Shown: positions 50,942 to 63,343, counted from the stretch's first letter. The stretch is DNA of 64,000 nucleotides from Proteus terrae subsp. cibarius (GCF_011045835.1 NZ_CP047349.1:186001-250000); one strand, 5' to 3'. Program-made: numbers and translations. Notes: generated by a model from the sequence alone, not told the origin.

Positions 50942-51946
50942 ATGCGTAAAGTTATCGCTGTTGTTGCAGTTATTATTTTAGCGTTGTTGTACTCCTCTGT
51001 ATTTGTCGTTCAACAATATGAGCGTGGTATCATTTTACGCTTTGCGAAAGTTGTGCGTGATGCTGAAAATAAACCTGTTGTTTATGAACCAGGTCTTCAT
51101 TTTAAAATTCCATTCATTGAGAATGTGAAAAAACTGGATGCGCGTATTCAAACTATGAATATCCAGCAAGACCGTTTCTTATCAGGTGAGAACAAAGACT
51201 TATTAGTCGATTCTTATCTAAAATGGCGTATCAGTGATTTCAGTACTTACTATCTGGCAACAGGTGGTGGTAATACAACGCAAGCTGAAACTTTACTACG
51301 TCGTAAGTTCAGTGACCGTTTACGTTCTGAGATTGGTCGTATGAGCGTAAACCAAATTATTACGGATTCTCGTGGTCGTTTAACCATTGATGTTCGTAAT
51401 GCACTGAATGAAGGTACTCCTTCTCGTGATTCAAGCGCTGCTGATGATGCAATTGCGATTGCAGCTAAAAAAGTGGCCGAAGAAACTAAAGGCCAAGCTC
51501 CAGCTATCAATATGAACAGTATGGCGGCTTTAGGTATTGAAGTGATTGACGTTCGAATCAAACAAATCAACTTACCTATGGAAGTTTCTGAAGCGATTTA
51601 CCAGCGTATGCGTGCAGAGCGTGAGGCCGTTGCTCGTCGTCACCGTTCACAAGGTCAAGAGCAAGCGGTGAAAATTCGTGCAGCTGCTGATAAGACTGTA
51701 ACAGAGACACTGGCTGAGTCTGAGCGTGAATCATTACGTCTTCGCGGTGAAGGTGATGCACAAGCAACTAAACTATTTGCTGATGCATTCAACCAAGATC
51801 CAGACTTCTATGCCTTCATTCGTAGCTTACGTGCTTATGAGAAGAGCTTTAACCAAGACGGCAATGACGTCATGGTGTTAAGCCCTGATAGCGACTTCTT
51901 ACGCTATATGAAAGCACCAACAAAAGCGCGAGCGATTGAAGAGTAA
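50942..51946 (+). CDS. hflC: FtsH regulator HflC
   Basis: Partner of HflK in the SPFH complex around FtsH. The 334 residues begin with a membrane anchor (MRKVIAVVAVIILALLYSSVFVV), then QQYERGIILRFAKV of the SPFH domain, and an Arg/Glu-rich coiled-coil (MRAEREAVARRHRSQGQEQA). It ends the cluster; a terminator follows 36 bases later. Confidence 0.96.
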   Translation: MRKVIAVVAVIILALLYSSVFVVQQYERGIILRFAKVVRDAENKPVVYEPGLHFKIPFIENVKKLDARIQTMNIQQDRFLSGENKDLLVDSYLKWRISDFSTYYLATGGGNTTQAETLLRRKFSDRLRSEIGRMSVNQIITDSRGRLTIDVRNALNEGTPSRDSSAADDAIAIAAKKVAEETKGQAPAINMNSMAALGIEVIDVRIKQINLPMEVSEAIYQRMRAEREAVARRHRSQGQEQAVKIRAAADKTVTETLAESERESLRLRGEGDAQATKLFADAFNQDPDFYAFIRSLRAYEKSFNQDGNDVMVLSPDSDFLRYMKAPTKARAIEE

Positions 51947-51981
51947 TTTCTAAACGTGTTAAACCGTTTGAGTAAATAATA

Positions 51982-52016
51982 AAATCCTCCACCTTAAAAA
52001 GTGGGGGATTTTTTTT
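51982..52016 (+). terminator. hflC terminator
   Basis: AAATCCTCCAC (51982-51992) pairs with GTGGGGGATTT (52001-52011) with one T-G pair, then a T-run to 52016. Confidence 0.85.
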
Positions 52017-53701
<1,685 letters not shown>

Positions 53702-53723
53702 TCTGCATTAAATTGGTTTGATG

Positions 53724-53760
53724 TGAAAATCGTCCCTGAAAATGACAGGGGCGATTTTTT
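53724..53760 (+). terminator. purA terminator
   Basis: AAAATCGTCCCTG pairs with CAGGGGCGATTTT around a short loop, with one T-G pair and T6 at the end. Confidence 0.88.
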
Positions 53761-54129
53761 CGTATCTGTTTGTTGGTTAAATTGAGATAAAAATACGTGT
53801 TACACATACAAGATAAGACAGCTTTACACTCGGTTTTGCTTCTGTTTTATCGGTAACGCGTAAAAAACAATAAGACAATGTTATTGTTGTAGAGTCAGAA
53901 ATAGAAAAGCGATCTGTTGAAAATCGACAGTATCGCTTTTTCTTTGCCTGCGATGTCGCTATTATTTTGCTAATAGTCAAGTGAGATATGGAAATAACCC
54001 ACTTTTGAGCATATCTTTGCTAAATGTCCAAAAATTAAACATAATATTGCTTAATAAAATGATATTCTCATTAATAATTACTTATCCCTTAACGACTTTA
54101 ATAGGGAAAACCACTTTTCAGAGGTCATT
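53761..54129 (+). other. purA-nsrR intergenic region
   Basis: 369 bases in which I see no credible gene or RNA. It must contain the nsrR-rnr-rlmB promoter. A minus-strand 67-codon frame (53777-53980) has no SD and looks like chance. Confidence 0.5.
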
Positions 54130-54558
54130 GTGCAATTAACCAGTTTTACAGATTATGGATTGCGGGCATTGATATATATGGCTTCATTGCCAGAAGGCAA
54201 GATGACAAGTATCACTGAAGTGACACAAGTCTATGGCGTCTCACGTAACCATATGGTGAAAATTATTAATCAACTTAGCCATTTAGGTTTTGTTGAGGCT
54301 ATTCGCGGTAAAAATGGAGGGATCCGTTTAGGCAAGCCTGCAACAGATATCATTGTGGGTGAGGTTGTTCGTGCTTTAGAGCCACTTTCATTAGTAAACT
54401 GTAGTGCTGAGTTTTGCCACATTACCCCAGCTTGTCGACTAAAACTGGTGTTGAATCAGGCAATCGAGCAGTTTTTGAAAGAGTTAGACCGTCACACACT
54501 CGCAGAGCTAGTTGAGAATAATAGCTCCTTATATAAATTGTTATTAGAAGATGTTTGA
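54130..54558 (+). CDS. nsrR: Nitric-oxide-sensing repressor NsrR
   Basis: NsrR is an Rrf2-family repressor whose Fe-S cluster reacts with NO, releasing genes such as hmp. The 142-residue protein has the winged helix ([25 protein letters not shown]) and the cluster cysteines Cys91, Cys96 and Cys102 in [15 protein letters not shown]. The start is GTG behind AGAGG. rnr follows 39 bases later. Confidence 0.97.
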   Translation: MQLTSFTDYGLRALIYMASLPEGKMTSITEVTQVYGVSRNHMVKIINQLSHLGFVEAIRGKNGGIRLGKPATDIIVGEVVRALEPLSLVNCSAEFCHITPACRLKLVLNQAIEQFLKELDRHTLAELVENNSSLYKLLLEDV

Positions 54559-54597
54559 GTCTACTATTTCATCAAATCTGATAGCTTGGAGGTCATA

Positions 54598-57093
54598 ATG
54601 TCAAAAGATCCTTTTCAGGATAGAGAAGCAGAAAAATACGCCTCTCCAATTGCTAGTCGCGAATATATCTTAGAAGAAATGAAAAAACGCACGGCACCAA
54701 TGAGCCGTGACGATTTAGCACAGGCGTTAAAAATTTCAGGTGAAGAAGACTTAGAAGCGTTACGTCGCCGTTTAAGGGCGATGGAGCGTGATGGTCAATT
54801 AGTTTTTACCCGTCGCCAGTGCTATGCATTACCTGAACGTCTTGATTTATGGAAAGGTAAGGTAATCGGTCACCGCGATGGTTATGGTTTTTTACGTGCA
54901 GAAGGTCAAAAAGATGACCTTTATCTTTCACAAGATGAAATGAAAAAAACCATGCATGGTGATGTTATCCTTGCCCAACCTTTAGGTATGGATAGAAAAG
55001 GTCGTCGTGAAGGTCGTGTTGTTCGTGTTATTGAACCAAGAAATAACCAAATTGTAGGTCGTTATTTTATTGAGTCAGGTATGGGATTTGTTGTACCTGA
55101 TGATAGTCGTTTAAGCTTTGATATTCTTATCCCTAAAGAGGATATCATGGGCGCGCGTATGGGAAATGTGGTGGTGGTTGAGATCACGACAAGACCAACT
55201 CGACGCACGCAAGCAGTAGGTCGTATTGTTGAGATCTTAGGTGAAACCATGGGAACAGGTATTGCGGTAGAAATCGCATTACGTACTCATGAGATCCCGT
55301 ATACCTGGCCTGCAAAAGTGACAAAAGAAGTTGCTGATTTAAAAGAGGAAGTGCCTGAATCAGCTAAAGAAGGGCGAGTTGATTTACGTGGCTTACCTTT
55401 AATTACTATTGACGGTGAAGATGCGCGAGACTTTGATGACGCCGTTTATTGTCAACGTAAAAAAGGTGGTGGTTGGCGTTTATGGGTTGCGATTGCAGAT
55501 GTTAGTTATTATGTGCGTCCACAAACCGCGTTAGATACAGAAGCACGTAGCCGAGGAAATTCTGTTTATTTCCCTTCTCAAGTAGTGCCAATGTTACCAG
55601 AAGTTCTGTCTAATGGCTTGTGCTCATTAAACCCACAAGTTGACCGTTTATGTATGGTCTGTGAGATGACCGTTTCTGAGCAAGGGCGTCTTTCCTCTTA
55701 CAAATTCTATGAAGCGGTGATGAGTTCTCATGCTCGAATGACCTACACCAAAGTGTGGAAAATCATTCAAGGTGATGAAGAACTGCGTGAGCACTATAAG
55801 CCCATCGTTAAAGATATTGAGCATCTGTATGAGCTATACCAAGTATTAGATAAAGCACGCGAACAGCGCGGTGCAATTGGTTTTGAATCAGAAGAAGCGA
55901 AGTTTATCTTTAATGCCGAGCGTCGCATTGAGCGTATTGAGCCCGTTGTTCGTAATGATGCACACAAATTGATTGAAGAGTGCATGATCCTTGCTAATAT
56001 CGCAGCCGCTCGTTTTGTTGAGAAAAACGAAGAACCTGCACTTTACCGTATTCATGATAAACCCAAAGAAGATAGCGTCTTGAATCTACGCTCTGTCTTT
56101 AATGAATTAGGTTTAACGCTGCCTGGCGGATTAACACCAGAGCCAGCAGATTATGCACGTGTCATGAAAGAGGTTGAAGACAGACCTGATCGTGAAATGC
56201 TACAAACCATGATTTTGCGCTCAATGAAACAGGCAATTTATGATCCTGAAAATCGTGGGCACTTTGGTTTAGCATTAAAATCTTATGCGCACTTTACCTC
56301 GCCAATTCGTCGTTACCCTGATTTAGCCTTGCACCGAGCAATTAAATATCAAATTGCCAAACAAGAGGGTCATGGCTCACAACGTTGGACCCCAACGGGT
56401 GGCTACCATAGTGATATGGACACCATGTTGCAATTAGGCGAGCACTGTTCTTTAACTGAGCGCCGTGCTGATGAAGCAACACGAGATGTTGCTGATTGGC
56501 TAAAATGTGACTTTATGCTGGATCAAATTGGTCAACAATTTACCGGTATTATCACCAGCGTAACGGGCTTTGGTTTCTTTGTTCGTTTAAATGATCTGTT
56601 TATTGATGGTCTGGTGCATGTTTCTACATTAAATAATGATTATTATCAGTATGATAATGTAGGGCAACGCTTAATTGGTGAGTCTTCAGGACAAGTCTAT
56701 CGCCTTGGTGATGAAGTTGAAGTGAAAGTTGAAGCAGTGAGTATGGATGAACGCACTATCGACTTCTCTTTAATTTCAACAACACGCACCGCGCGTAATC
56801 CGGGTAAAACAGCCCGTGTTCGTGGTTTAAAAGGTGAAAAAGACAAGAAAAACGCAAGTTCTAGTAAGTCTCGCCGTCGTGATGTAAGCAAAGATAAAAA
56901 CTTTGAGCCAGATAGTGCCTTCAAAAAAGGTAAATCATCATCAGGTCGAGGTAATGCGAGCAAAGACAAAGCCGTAAAAGACCAAGTTGCGAAAGATAAA
57001 GCAAGTAGCAAACGTAAGAAAGCATCATCACAAACCAAAAAGATAGAGGCAAAACTTAAAGCTAAACGCGCAGCCAAACGCGATAACGCATAA
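54598..57093 (+). CDS. rnr: Ribonuclease R
   Basis: RNase R is a processive 3'-5' exoribonuclease (RNB family) that degrades structured RNA and acts with tmRNA in trans-translation. The 831 residues include an N-terminal helix-turn-helix, two cold-shock domains, the RNB active site ([14 protein letters not shown]), an S1 domain ([27 protein letters not shown]) and a Lys/Ser-rich basic tail with SKDK-like repeats. ATG 54598 has TTGGAGGT upstream; the longer frame starts at a TTG overlapping this SD. Confidence 0.98.
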   Translation: MSKDPFQDREAEKYASPIASREYILEEMKKRTAPMSRDDLAQALKISGEEDLEALRRRLRAMERDGQLVFTRRQCYALPERLDLWKGKVIGHRDGYGFLRAEGQKDDLYLSQDEMKKTMHGDVILAQPLGMDRKGRREGRVVRVIEPRNNQIVGRYFIESGMGFVVPDDSRLSFDILIPKEDIMGARMGNVVVVEITTRPTRRTQAVGRIVEILGETMGTGIAVEIALRTHEIPYTWPAKVTKEVADLKEEVPESAKEGRVDLRGLPLITIDGEDARDFDDAVYCQRKKGGGWRLWVAIADVSYYVRPQTALDTEARSRGNSVYFPSQVVPMLPEVLSNGLCSLNPQVDRLCMVCEMTVSEQGRLSSYKFYEAVMSSHARMTYTKVWKIIQGDEELREHYKPIVKDIEHLYELYQVLDKAREQRGAIGFESEEAKFIFNAERRIERIEPVVRNDAHKLIEECMILANIAAARFVEKNEEPALYRIHDKPKEDSVLNLRSVFNELGLTLPGGLTPEPADYARVMKEVEDRPDREMLQTMILRSMKQAIYDPENRGHFGLALKSYAHFTSPIRRYPDLALHRAIKYQIAKQEGHGSQRWTPTGGYHSDMDTMLQLGEHCSLTERRADEATRDVADWLKCDFMLDQIGQQFTGIITSVTGFGFFVRLNDLFIDGLVHVSTLNNDYYQYDNVGQRLIGESSGQVYRLGDEVEVKVEAVSMDERTIDFSLISTTRTARNPGKTARVRGLKGEKDKKNASSSKSRRRDVSKDKNFEPDSAFKKGKSSSGRGNASKDKAVKDQVAKDKASSKRKKASSQTKKIEAKLKAKRAAKRDNA

Positions 57094-57116
57094 CGTTTTA
57101 TTCTTCTGATCCTTTT

Positions 57117-57140
57117 TAAAAGGCGGAGACTCCGCCTTTT
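57117..57140 (+). terminator. Hairpin between rnr and rlmB
   Basis: AAAAGGCGGA pairs with TCCGCCTTTT around a 3-base loop. It is a compact intrinsic terminator or attenuator 23 bases after rnr, within a cluster that is otherwise likely co-transcribed. Confidence 0.8.
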
Positions 57141-57182
57141 ATCTGTTTTGTGCCTTTTATTTTTTAATGAGTAAGCACCGCT

Positions 57183-57926
57183 ATGAGCGAAGAAATTATT
57201 TATGGTATTCACGCAGTAACCGCATTACTTGAGCGTGATCCTGCACGTTTTAAAGAAGTTTATGTATTAAAAGGGCGTGAAGATCGCCGTTTAACACCGG
57301 TTATTCATGAATTAGAAGCACAAGGCATTCTGGTTCAAGTCGCTAATCGTCAATGGTTAGATAGCCAAACAGAAGGTGCTGTTCACCAAGGTATTATTGC
57401 TAAAGTAAAACCAGGTCGTCAGTATCAAGAACAAGATTTACCTGACTTATTAGCTAAAGTTGGGACGCCTTTCTTATTAGTGTTAGATGGTGTCACAGAT
57501 CCTCATAATTTAGGGGCATGTTTACGTAGCGCTGACGCGGCGGGTGTGCATGCTGTTATCGTTCCTAAAGATCGCTCTGCACAATTAAATGCAACAGCCA
57601 AAAAAGTGGCTTGTGGTGCGGCGGAAAGTGTGCCGTTGATCCGAGTAACAAATCTGGCACGCACTTTGCGCTTATTGCAAGAAGAGAACATTTGGATTGT
57701 TGGCACAGCAGGTGAAGCAGATCACACTTTATATCAAAGCAAACTTACAGGCCCAATGGCATTAGTAATGGGCGCTGAAGGTGAAGGTATGCGTCGCTTA
57801 ACGCGAGAGCATTGTGATGAGCTGATTAGTATCCCAATGGCGGGTACGGTATCATCACTTAACGTTTCTGTGGCAACCGGCGTTTGCTTATTTGAAGCGA
57901 TGCGCCAGCGTATTATGGTGAAATAA
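57183..57926 (+). CDS. rlmB: 23S rRNA 2'-O-methyltransferase RlmB
   Basis: RlmB methylates the 2'-OH of G2251 in 23S rRNA. It is a SpoU (trefoil-knot) enzyme of 247 residues with an N-terminal L30e-like domain and the three motifs [31 protein letters not shown] and [19 protein letters not shown]. The SD is weak. Confidence 0.97.
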   Translation: MSEEIIYGIHAVTALLERDPARFKEVYVLKGREDRRLTPVIHELEAQGILVQVANRQWLDSQTEGAVHQGIIAKVKPGRQYQEQDLPDLLAKVGTPFLLVLDGVTDPHNLGACLRSADAAGVHAVIVPKDRSAQLNATAKKVACGAAESVPLIRVTNLARTLRLLQEENIWIVGTAGEADHTLYQSKLTGPMALVMGAEGEGMRRLTREHCDELISIPMAGTVSSLNVSVATGVCLFEAMRQRIMVK

Positions 57927-58018
57927 TCGCTTAGTTTATTTTATTATCTATACTCCCTTGAGTTTTATTGGTCGCGGGGGTATAGTTACGCGTCAATTTT
58001 TTCAGTCACAACTTAAAC

Positions 58019-58089
58019 AAGTTCCTTGCCTCCATGGGTGGTGACTGACCCTGACAGGAGGCTGATAAATCCGTAAGGAGCAATATCAA
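58019..58089 (+). promoter_or_regulatory. rpsF leader with S6:S18-binding-type structure
   Basis: GCCTCC (58028-58033) pairs with GGAGGC (58057-58062), and a CCG (58071-58073) sits just before AAGGAG and the rpsF ATG. This fits the S6:S18 autoregulatory leader known from E. coli rpsF, in which the protein complex binds CCG and blocks translation. The sequence match to E. coli is from memory. Confidence 0.65.
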
Positions 58090-58488
58090 ATGCGTCATTA
58101 CGAAATCGTTTTTATGGTTCATCCTGACCAGAGCGAACAAGTTCCGGGCATGATCGAGCGTTATAAAACCGCTATCACTAATGCAAATGGTCAGATCCAC
58201 CGTCTAGAAGACTGGGGTCGTCGTCAATTAGCTTATCCAATCAACAAACTGCACAAAGCACACTACGTTCTGATGAACGTTGAAGCTCCGCAGGAAGTGA
58301 TTGATGAACTGGAAACTACTTTCCGTTTCAACGATGCCGTTCTCCGCAACATGATTATGCGTACTAAACACGCAGTAACTGAAGCTTCTCCAATGGTTAA
58401 AGCAAAAGACGAACGCCGTCGTGATATCGCTGATGACCTAGGTGATGAAGATGAAGTTGATGATGTAGCAGAGGATTCTGAAGAGTAA
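58090..58488 (+). CDS. rpsF: 30S ribosomal protein S6
   Basis: 132-residue S6 ([26 protein letters not shown]), ending in the acidic tail [17 protein letters not shown]. In E. coli the C-terminus of S6 is extended by RimK-added glutamates. AAGGAG precedes the ATG. First gene of rpsF-priB-rpsR-rplI. Confidence 0.98.
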   Translation: MRHYEIVFMVHPDQSEQVPGMIERYKTAITNANGQIHRLEDWGRRQLAYPINKLHKAHYVLMNVEAPQEVIDELETTFRFNDAVLRNMIMRTKHAVTEASPMVKAKDERRRDIADDLGDEDEVDDVAEDSEE

Positions 58489-58496
58489 TTAGTGCT

Positions 58497-59049
<553 letters not shown>

Positions 59050-59089
59050 TAGGTATATAGTCCATTAATGACTTGTAGAGGATAAGGTA

Positions 59090-59539
59090 ATGCAAATTAT
59101 TCTGCTTGATAAAGTAGCGAATCTGGGTAGCCTGGGTGATCAGGTTAACGTAAAATCGGGCTATGCTCGTAACTATTTAATCCCACAGGGTAAAGCTGTT
59201 TCTGCGACTAAGAAAAACATCGAGTTTTTCGAAGCGCGTCGTGCTGAGTTAGAAGCTAAATTAGCTGAAACTTTAGCAGCAGCTGAAGCTCGTGCAGCGA
59301 AGATCAATGCACTGGGTTCTGTCACTATCAGCTCTAAAGCGGGTGACGAAGGTAAACTGTTTGGTTCAATCGGTACTCGTGACATCGCTGATGCAGTAAC
59401 TGCTGCTGGCGTTGAAATGTGTAAGAGCGAAGTTCGCCTGCCAAATGGCGTTCTGCGTACTACTGGTGACCACGAAGTTCACTTCCAAGTTCACAGTGAC
59501 GTATTCGCTGAACTGAATGTTATCATCGTTGCTGAATAA
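59090..59539 (+). CDS. rplI: 50S ribosomal protein L9
   Basis: 149-residue L9: the N-terminal rRNA-binding domain ([32 protein letters not shown]), a long connecting helix and a C-terminal domain ([16 protein letters not shown]). AGAGGATAAGG precedes the ATG. It ends the operon. Confidence 0.98.
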   Translation: MQIILLDKVANLGSLGDQVNVKSGYARNYLIPQGKAVSATKKNIEFFEARRAELEAKLAETLAAAEARAAKINALGSVTISSKAGDEGKLFGSIGTRDIADAVTAAGVEMCKSEVRLPNGVLRTTGDHEVHFQVHSDVFAELNVIIVAE

Positions 59540-59570
59540 TCTCTGATTAAACAGTTAATGTTGATAAAGA

Positions 59571-59599
59571 AAAACGCCAGCTTAGCTGGCGTTTTTTTT
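59571..59599 (+). terminator. rpsF-rplI operon terminator
   Basis: AAAACGCCAGC (59571-59581) pairs with GCTGGCGTTTT (59585-59595) around TTA and is followed by more T (T8 in all). Confidence 0.92.
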
Positions 59600-59621
59600 G
59601 GATAAATTAAATCTCTTCTTA

Positions 59622-60290
59622 CTATGGTGTACGGTAATAACTTCCATCACTCAAACGAGTGTAAGTGATAACAGTACCGGCGCTATTTGTCACTTCTAGC
59701 ATACTGACATCACCTTGTGGATTACGCTGTAAACGAATAGCTTGCCCTGTGCGTAATTGGCTTAATGATTTCTGTTGGTCTTCTGATTTCGCCATAGAGA
59801 ATGCATCATTGACAGGAAGTTGATTGTCTCTAAACAGTTGCGCTAAGGTTTGCCCCTCTTTAATGGTATAAGTTTGCCATGTTTGCGCTGGTGTTGATTG
59901 AGTGTCTTGTTGTGGTGTTGTTTGAGCAACATTTTCCTCTGGATCATTTGCCGTTGGAGCCTCTATTGATGGAGAAACAGCGGGATCGGCATTTAAGCTA
60001 TCTTGCGCTTGAGAGGTCGAGGTTTGATAAATCGGATCATTTGTTGATACTGATGGTGAAATAGGCACAGGAAGGTCATGTGTCGATGATGACGGTTGAG
60101 GTGGTTCACCATTATTTTCACTGGTTGGCCAAAAAAATATGACCAATAAAACAATAGCAATAACCAGTATTGCCCGACGATGTAAGCCAGGGAATTTGCC
60201 CATATTCACCTCATTATTGATCTGTGAATCAGTATTATGAATTGCTGTAACATCTTTTTTATTCCTTGTAGCCATACTAGCACGAACCAT
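59622..60290 (-). CDS. ytfB: OapA-family cell-envelope protein YtfB
   Basis: 222 residues: a basic cytoplasmic N-terminus, one membrane helix (RRAILVIAIVLLVIFFW, about residues 38-54), a long Ser/Pro/Thr/Gln-rich periplasmic linker, and a C-terminal LysM-like/OapA domain (YTIKEGQTLAQLFRDNQLP, LRTGQAIRLQRN). In E. coli YtfB localises to the division site and binds glycan; in Haemophilus OapA affects colony opacity and adherence. rplI is convergent, as in E. coli. Confidence 0.92.
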   Translation of the reverse strand: MVRASMATRNKKDVTAIHNTDSQINNEVNMGKFPGLHRRAILVIAIVLLVIFFWPTSENNGEPPQPSSSTHDLPVPISPSVSTNDPIYQTSTSQAQDSLNADPAVSPSIEAPTANDPEENVAQTTPQQDTQSTPAQTWQTYTIKEGQTLAQLFRDNQLPVNDAFSMAKSEDQQKSLSQLRTGQAIRLQRNPQGDVSMLEVTNSAGTVITYTRLSDGSYYRTP

Positions 60291-60343
60291 GATCCTAACC
60301 TGCTCCCTGAATTCTTTTCAGAATTATCTATTCGCTCTAACCG

Positions 60344-62038
60344 TTAATGTTCTTTATTTCCTTGATGGTTAACTAAAAATAGTTTCATGCGTTGATACAC
60401 ATTTTTATCAGTTTCTATGGTTAAAGCCTGCGCTAATTCACCATAAAGATCATGAGGCAATAATGTGTCAGACCATGTTGAAAGAACATTCAGCGCCATA
60501 TTTCTATCACGCAATGTCGGACTACGTAATTGCCTTTTGATAAGTGACCAGCCGATACCGGGAAAACCACCAAGATCTTGCATAATATATTCAACGGCAT
60601 GATGGGGCTGATATTCAGAGTGGGTAGTTATTAATGGATCATCTGTGCTATCTAATGCTGTTAATTCAATTTGTTGTTCTGCAAGTTTAACTACTCTTTC
60701 TATTTTGTGAGAGGCATCCGTTTGCATTAATTGGTGCCACCAATCTGCATTGGGATTATCTTTTTGTAGTGAGAAGAGTAACTCCCAAATATCAAGGCGA
60801 AGAGATTTAGCAACAAGACTTGCTTGGTAATTTTTTGAGCGAGAAGGGCTTTGTAATGCTTCAATAATAAGTGTTGACCATTCTGGTTTTTGAATAATAT
60901 TTTGCGAAGCAGAAATAATTTGTTGTTGGCAATGATCGTTCCAGCCGAGAGACTCAAGCAATAACCAATCTTCACCACTGTTTTGCACAAAGTCAGCAAT
61001 TTCACAGACACAATAAAGGAGCTTTAATTCTTTTGGAGGTAAAGTATCAACTTGTGAAATAAAAGCGTTGCATGCTTGGGTGCCCTCTACATAATCATAA
61101 ATATCTTTTGCGGGACCGCCATTAAGCAGTGCACGTAAAAGATCGCTACAACCAAGCAATAGCTCATTATCTAAAGGATGCGTATTCAGCATCTCTAATA
61201 GTGTCCCTTTTGTGACACAGTCATAGGCGACATACTCTGTCATTACATTATTTCTATACCCTTCAGTCAGTAGCCAATAGCGATTATTAACAGACAGTGT
61301 TGAAGGCAAATGCTCGATAAACTGGATGCGTCCCCAGCCTTTGGTTCGTTGACCTAGGGAGTGTAAAAAAGGCTCAAACTCTTCACAAGAAAGGCGCTGT
61401 TTTAGCGAACGAATAGCATAAAGGGTAAATTCAGGATGCAGGGCAAACAATAAGAGTAAACGCTGAGAAGTACTATCATTAAACGATCCTAATAGCCCTA
61501 AAGCTATTTTGATAGGATTCTTATCAGGACTTAACTTTAAGATCCACAAGATCAATTGAAAATAGGTCTCATGATTAATCAGTGCTTCATCTTGTTCTAT
61601 TTTATCTATCAAATGCGAAAGATAGGTAATAGGAGCGAGTTTATCTTGGCAGGCAAGTGAATAAAAAGAAGTGGCATGTTCTTTATCAGGTAAAAGAACG
61701 ACATGCTTTATTGCATGGTAGAGGGATAGCGCAAATTCTTCACATGTTTTTTGAGAAGGCTGTTGTTCAATTGCTCGACCTATTCGTTGGTGCAAAATAA
61801 TACCTTCACGAGCTCCTGCCGACCAACTAAAAGGTATTGAATCATCATCAGGTTTTGTTTTTAAGTGAACGTCTGATAATAGATTTAATTCATCAGGTAA
61901 AGGTGTATCACCTATTTCATAAGGTGCTAACAGCGAAAGAATTGAAGGAACAGAAGAAGGACAAACGTTAGGAAAGTCTATTGTGAGGTCGATAGACAGA
62001 GGTGACTTACTGAAAAGCTTATCGCGCCAATTAGTCAT
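60344..62038 (-). CDS. Hypothetical helical-repeat protein, 564 residues
   Basis: I do not recognise this protein. It has no signal peptide or membrane helix and looks like an all-helical cytoplasmic protein with HEAT/ARM-like stretches of Leu-rich amphipathic helices (for example LLLLFALHPEFTLYAIRSLKQRL, LRSPTLRDRNMALNVLSTW). No catalytic motif is seen. The start MTNWRDKLF has AGGAT-like sequence upstream. Its stop lies 53 bases before the ytfB start on the same strand, so the two may be co-transcribed. E. coli has no counterpart here as I recall. Its length and codon use like its neighbours argue that it is real. Confidence 0.85.
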   Translation of the reverse strand: MTNWRDKLFSKSPLSIDLTIDFPNVCPSSVPSILSLLAPYEIGDTPLPDELNLLSDVHLKTKPDDDSIPFSWSAGAREGIILHQRIGRAIEQQPSQKTCEEFALSLYHAIKHVVLLPDKEHATSFYSLACQDKLAPITYLSHLIDKIEQDEALINHETYFQLILWILKLSPDKNPIKIALGLLGSFNDSTSQRLLLLFALHPEFTLYAIRSLKQRLSCEEFEPFLHSLGQRTKGWGRIQFIEHLPSTLSVNNRYWLLTEGYRNNVMTEYVAYDCVTKGTLLEMLNTHPLDNELLLGCSDLLRALLNGGPAKDIYDYVEGTQACNAFISQVDTLPPKELKLLYCVCEIADFVQNSGEDWLLLESLGWNDHCQQQIISASQNIIQKPEWSTLIIEALQSPSRSKNYQASLVAKSLRLDIWELLFSLQKDNPNADWWHQLMQTDASHKIERVVKLAEQQIELTALDSTDDPLITTHSEYQPHHAVEYIMQDLGGFPGIGWSLIKRQLRSPTLRDRNMALNVLSTWSDTLLPHDLYGELAQALTIETDKNVYQRMKLFLVNHQGNKEH

Positions 62039-62236
62039 AATAAATCCTATTTGTTTTGCCGTCTTAGTATAACTTTAGCGGAAAATAGGAAAGCTGGACA
62101 AAAAAAGCCAGAAAATCCACTTATATCACTTAAAAGAGACTTATCCCAAACACAATTCCTCTCTTGAGATAGAAAAACAAATCAAAAAAAACTGGTCAAT
62201 AAAATTAAAAAGCGTTACATTAACGCAATTCTAAAT

Positions 62237-62251
62237 TGTTACATTATAACA
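62237..62251 (+). promoter_or_regulatory. Zur operator of rpmE2-rpmJ2-zinT
   Basis: TGTTACATTATAACA matches the Zur core TGTTATANTATAACA at all but one position. It ends 23 bases before the rpmE2 ATG, where a repressor would block transcription when zinc is plentiful. All three downstream genes belong to known zinc-limitation families, which supports the site. Confidence 0.88.
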
Positions 62252-62274
62252 TTACAAATAAAGCGAGGTTTGTT

Positions 62275-62523
62275 ATGAAACTAGGTATTCATCCTCAATA
62301 TCGAACAGTGATTTTCCATGACACAAGTGCAGATGCTTATTTTAAAGTGGGTTCAACCATCCAAACGGAAAAAAAGATAGAGTATGAAGGGCAAACATAC
62401 CCTTATGTGACATTAGATGTCTCCTCTCAATCACACCCATTTTATACCGGTAAGCAAAAGACACATTCTCAAGAAGGTAATGTGGCACGCTTTAATAAAC
62501 GTTTTGGTCAATTTATTAAGTAA
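62275..62523 (+). CDS. rpmE2: 50S ribosomal protein L31 type B (zinc-free paralogue)
   Basis: 82-residue L31B (YkgM): [47 protein letters not shown] and [12 protein letters not shown]. It contains no cysteine, so it cannot bind zinc through the CxxC motif of ordinary L31; under zinc starvation it replaces the zinc form on the ribosome. ATG 62275 is preferred to the longer frame from 62236, whose start overlaps the Zur site. The ATG lacks a strong SD apart from GCGAGG. Confidence 0.96.
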   Translation: MKLGIHPQYRTVIFHDTSADAYFKVGSTIQTEKKIEYEGQTYPYVTLDVSSQSHPFYTGKQKTHSQEGNVARFNKRFGQFIK

Positions 62524-62533
62524 GGAAGAGACA

Positions 62534-62659
62534 ATGCAGGTATTAAGTTCATTGAAAAGTGCAAAACAACGCCATCCAGATTGTAAAGTGGTGCGTCGCC
62601 GTGGTCGCCTTTACGTGATTTGTAAGTCAAACCCACGTTTTAAAGCTGTTCAGGGGTAA
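62534..62659 (+). CDS. rpmJ2: 50S ribosomal protein L36 type B (zinc-free paralogue)
   Basis: 41-residue L36B (YkgO): [20 protein letters not shown], then [21 protein letters not shown]. It keeps two cysteines but lacks the full CCCH zinc set of ordinary L36. It ends after VQG, without the basic GRKKKR-type tail of the E. coli protein. AAGGAAGAG precedes the ATG, ten bases after rpmE2. Confidence 0.95.
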   Translation: MQVLSSLKSAKQRHPDCKVVRRRGRLYVICKSNPRFKAVQG

Positions 62660-62663
62660 GATT

Positions 62664-63311
62664 ATGCAAAAGCCAGTTCTTTCTTGTATTTTTATTATGG
62701 GACTATTGGGTAGTGCAATGTCTGTTTTAGCACATGGCCACCATCATGAAAAAGTACAAACACAAGCTCAACGAGATGCCGCTAATGGGATTTTTGAGGA
62801 CAAGGATGTTCTTGATCGCCAACTCAGTGATTGGGATGGTGTATGGCAATCTGTAGAGCCTTATCTTCTTAGTGGCGAGTTAGATGAGGTTTTACAAAAG
62901 AAAGCGGAAGCAAAAAAAGATAAAACAGTCGAAGAGTACCGAACTTACTATACACAAGGTTATAAAACTGATGTGGATATGATTGGTATTGAAAATAATA
63001 TCATCGAGTTCCATCGTGGAGAGAAAGTCGATAGCTGTGAATATCATTATGATGGTTATCGTATTCTACATTATGAGTCTGGTAAAAAAGGGGTACGCTA
63101 TCTTTTCCGCTGCGATGATGCCAAAAGCCAAGCACCTAAGTTTATTCAATTTAGCGACCACATTATTGCACCAGAGAAAGCAGGGCACTTCCATTTATAT
63201 ATGGGCAATACATCGCAAGATGAGTTACTTAAAGAATTAAGTAATTGGCCAACATATTATCCTTATTCAATGAAAGCAGATGATATTGTTCACGAAATGC
63301 TTTATCACTGA
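62664..63311 (+). CDS. zinT: Periplasmic metal-binding protein ZinT
   Basis: ZinT (YodA) is a periplasmic zinc/cadmium-binding protein that helps ZnuA deliver zinc to ZnuBC. The 215-residue precursor has a signal peptide (cleavage near VLA-HG), a His-rich mature N-terminus (HGHHHEK), LSDWDGVWQSV, GKKGVRYLF, and the metal-site IIAPEKAGHFHLYMGN. It follows rpmJ2 by four bases in one Zur-controlled operon. Confidence 0.96.
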   Translation: MQKPVLSCIFIMGLLGSAMSVLAHGHHHEKVQTQAQRDAANGIFEDKDVLDRQLSDWDGVWQSVEPYLLSGELDEVLQKKAEAKKDKTVEEYRTYYTQGYKTDVDMIGIENNIIEFHRGEKVDSCEYHYDGYRILHYESGKKGVRYLFRCDDAKSQAPKFIQFSDHIIAPEKAGHFHLYMGNTSQDELLKELSNWPTYYPYSMKADDIVHEMLYH

Positions 63312-63343
63312 TTTAAGTAACATAAAGAGAAAATAAAATAATA

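Noticed and set aside
53777..53980. 67-codon minus-strand ORF between purA and nsrR
   Set aside because: No SD, no motif, no conserved neighbour; consistent with chance.
56697..57212. 171-codon minus-strand ORF opposite the rnr tail
   Set aside because: It is the complement of the Lys/Ser-rich 3' end of rnr; Leu/Ser/Arg-rich shadow coding.
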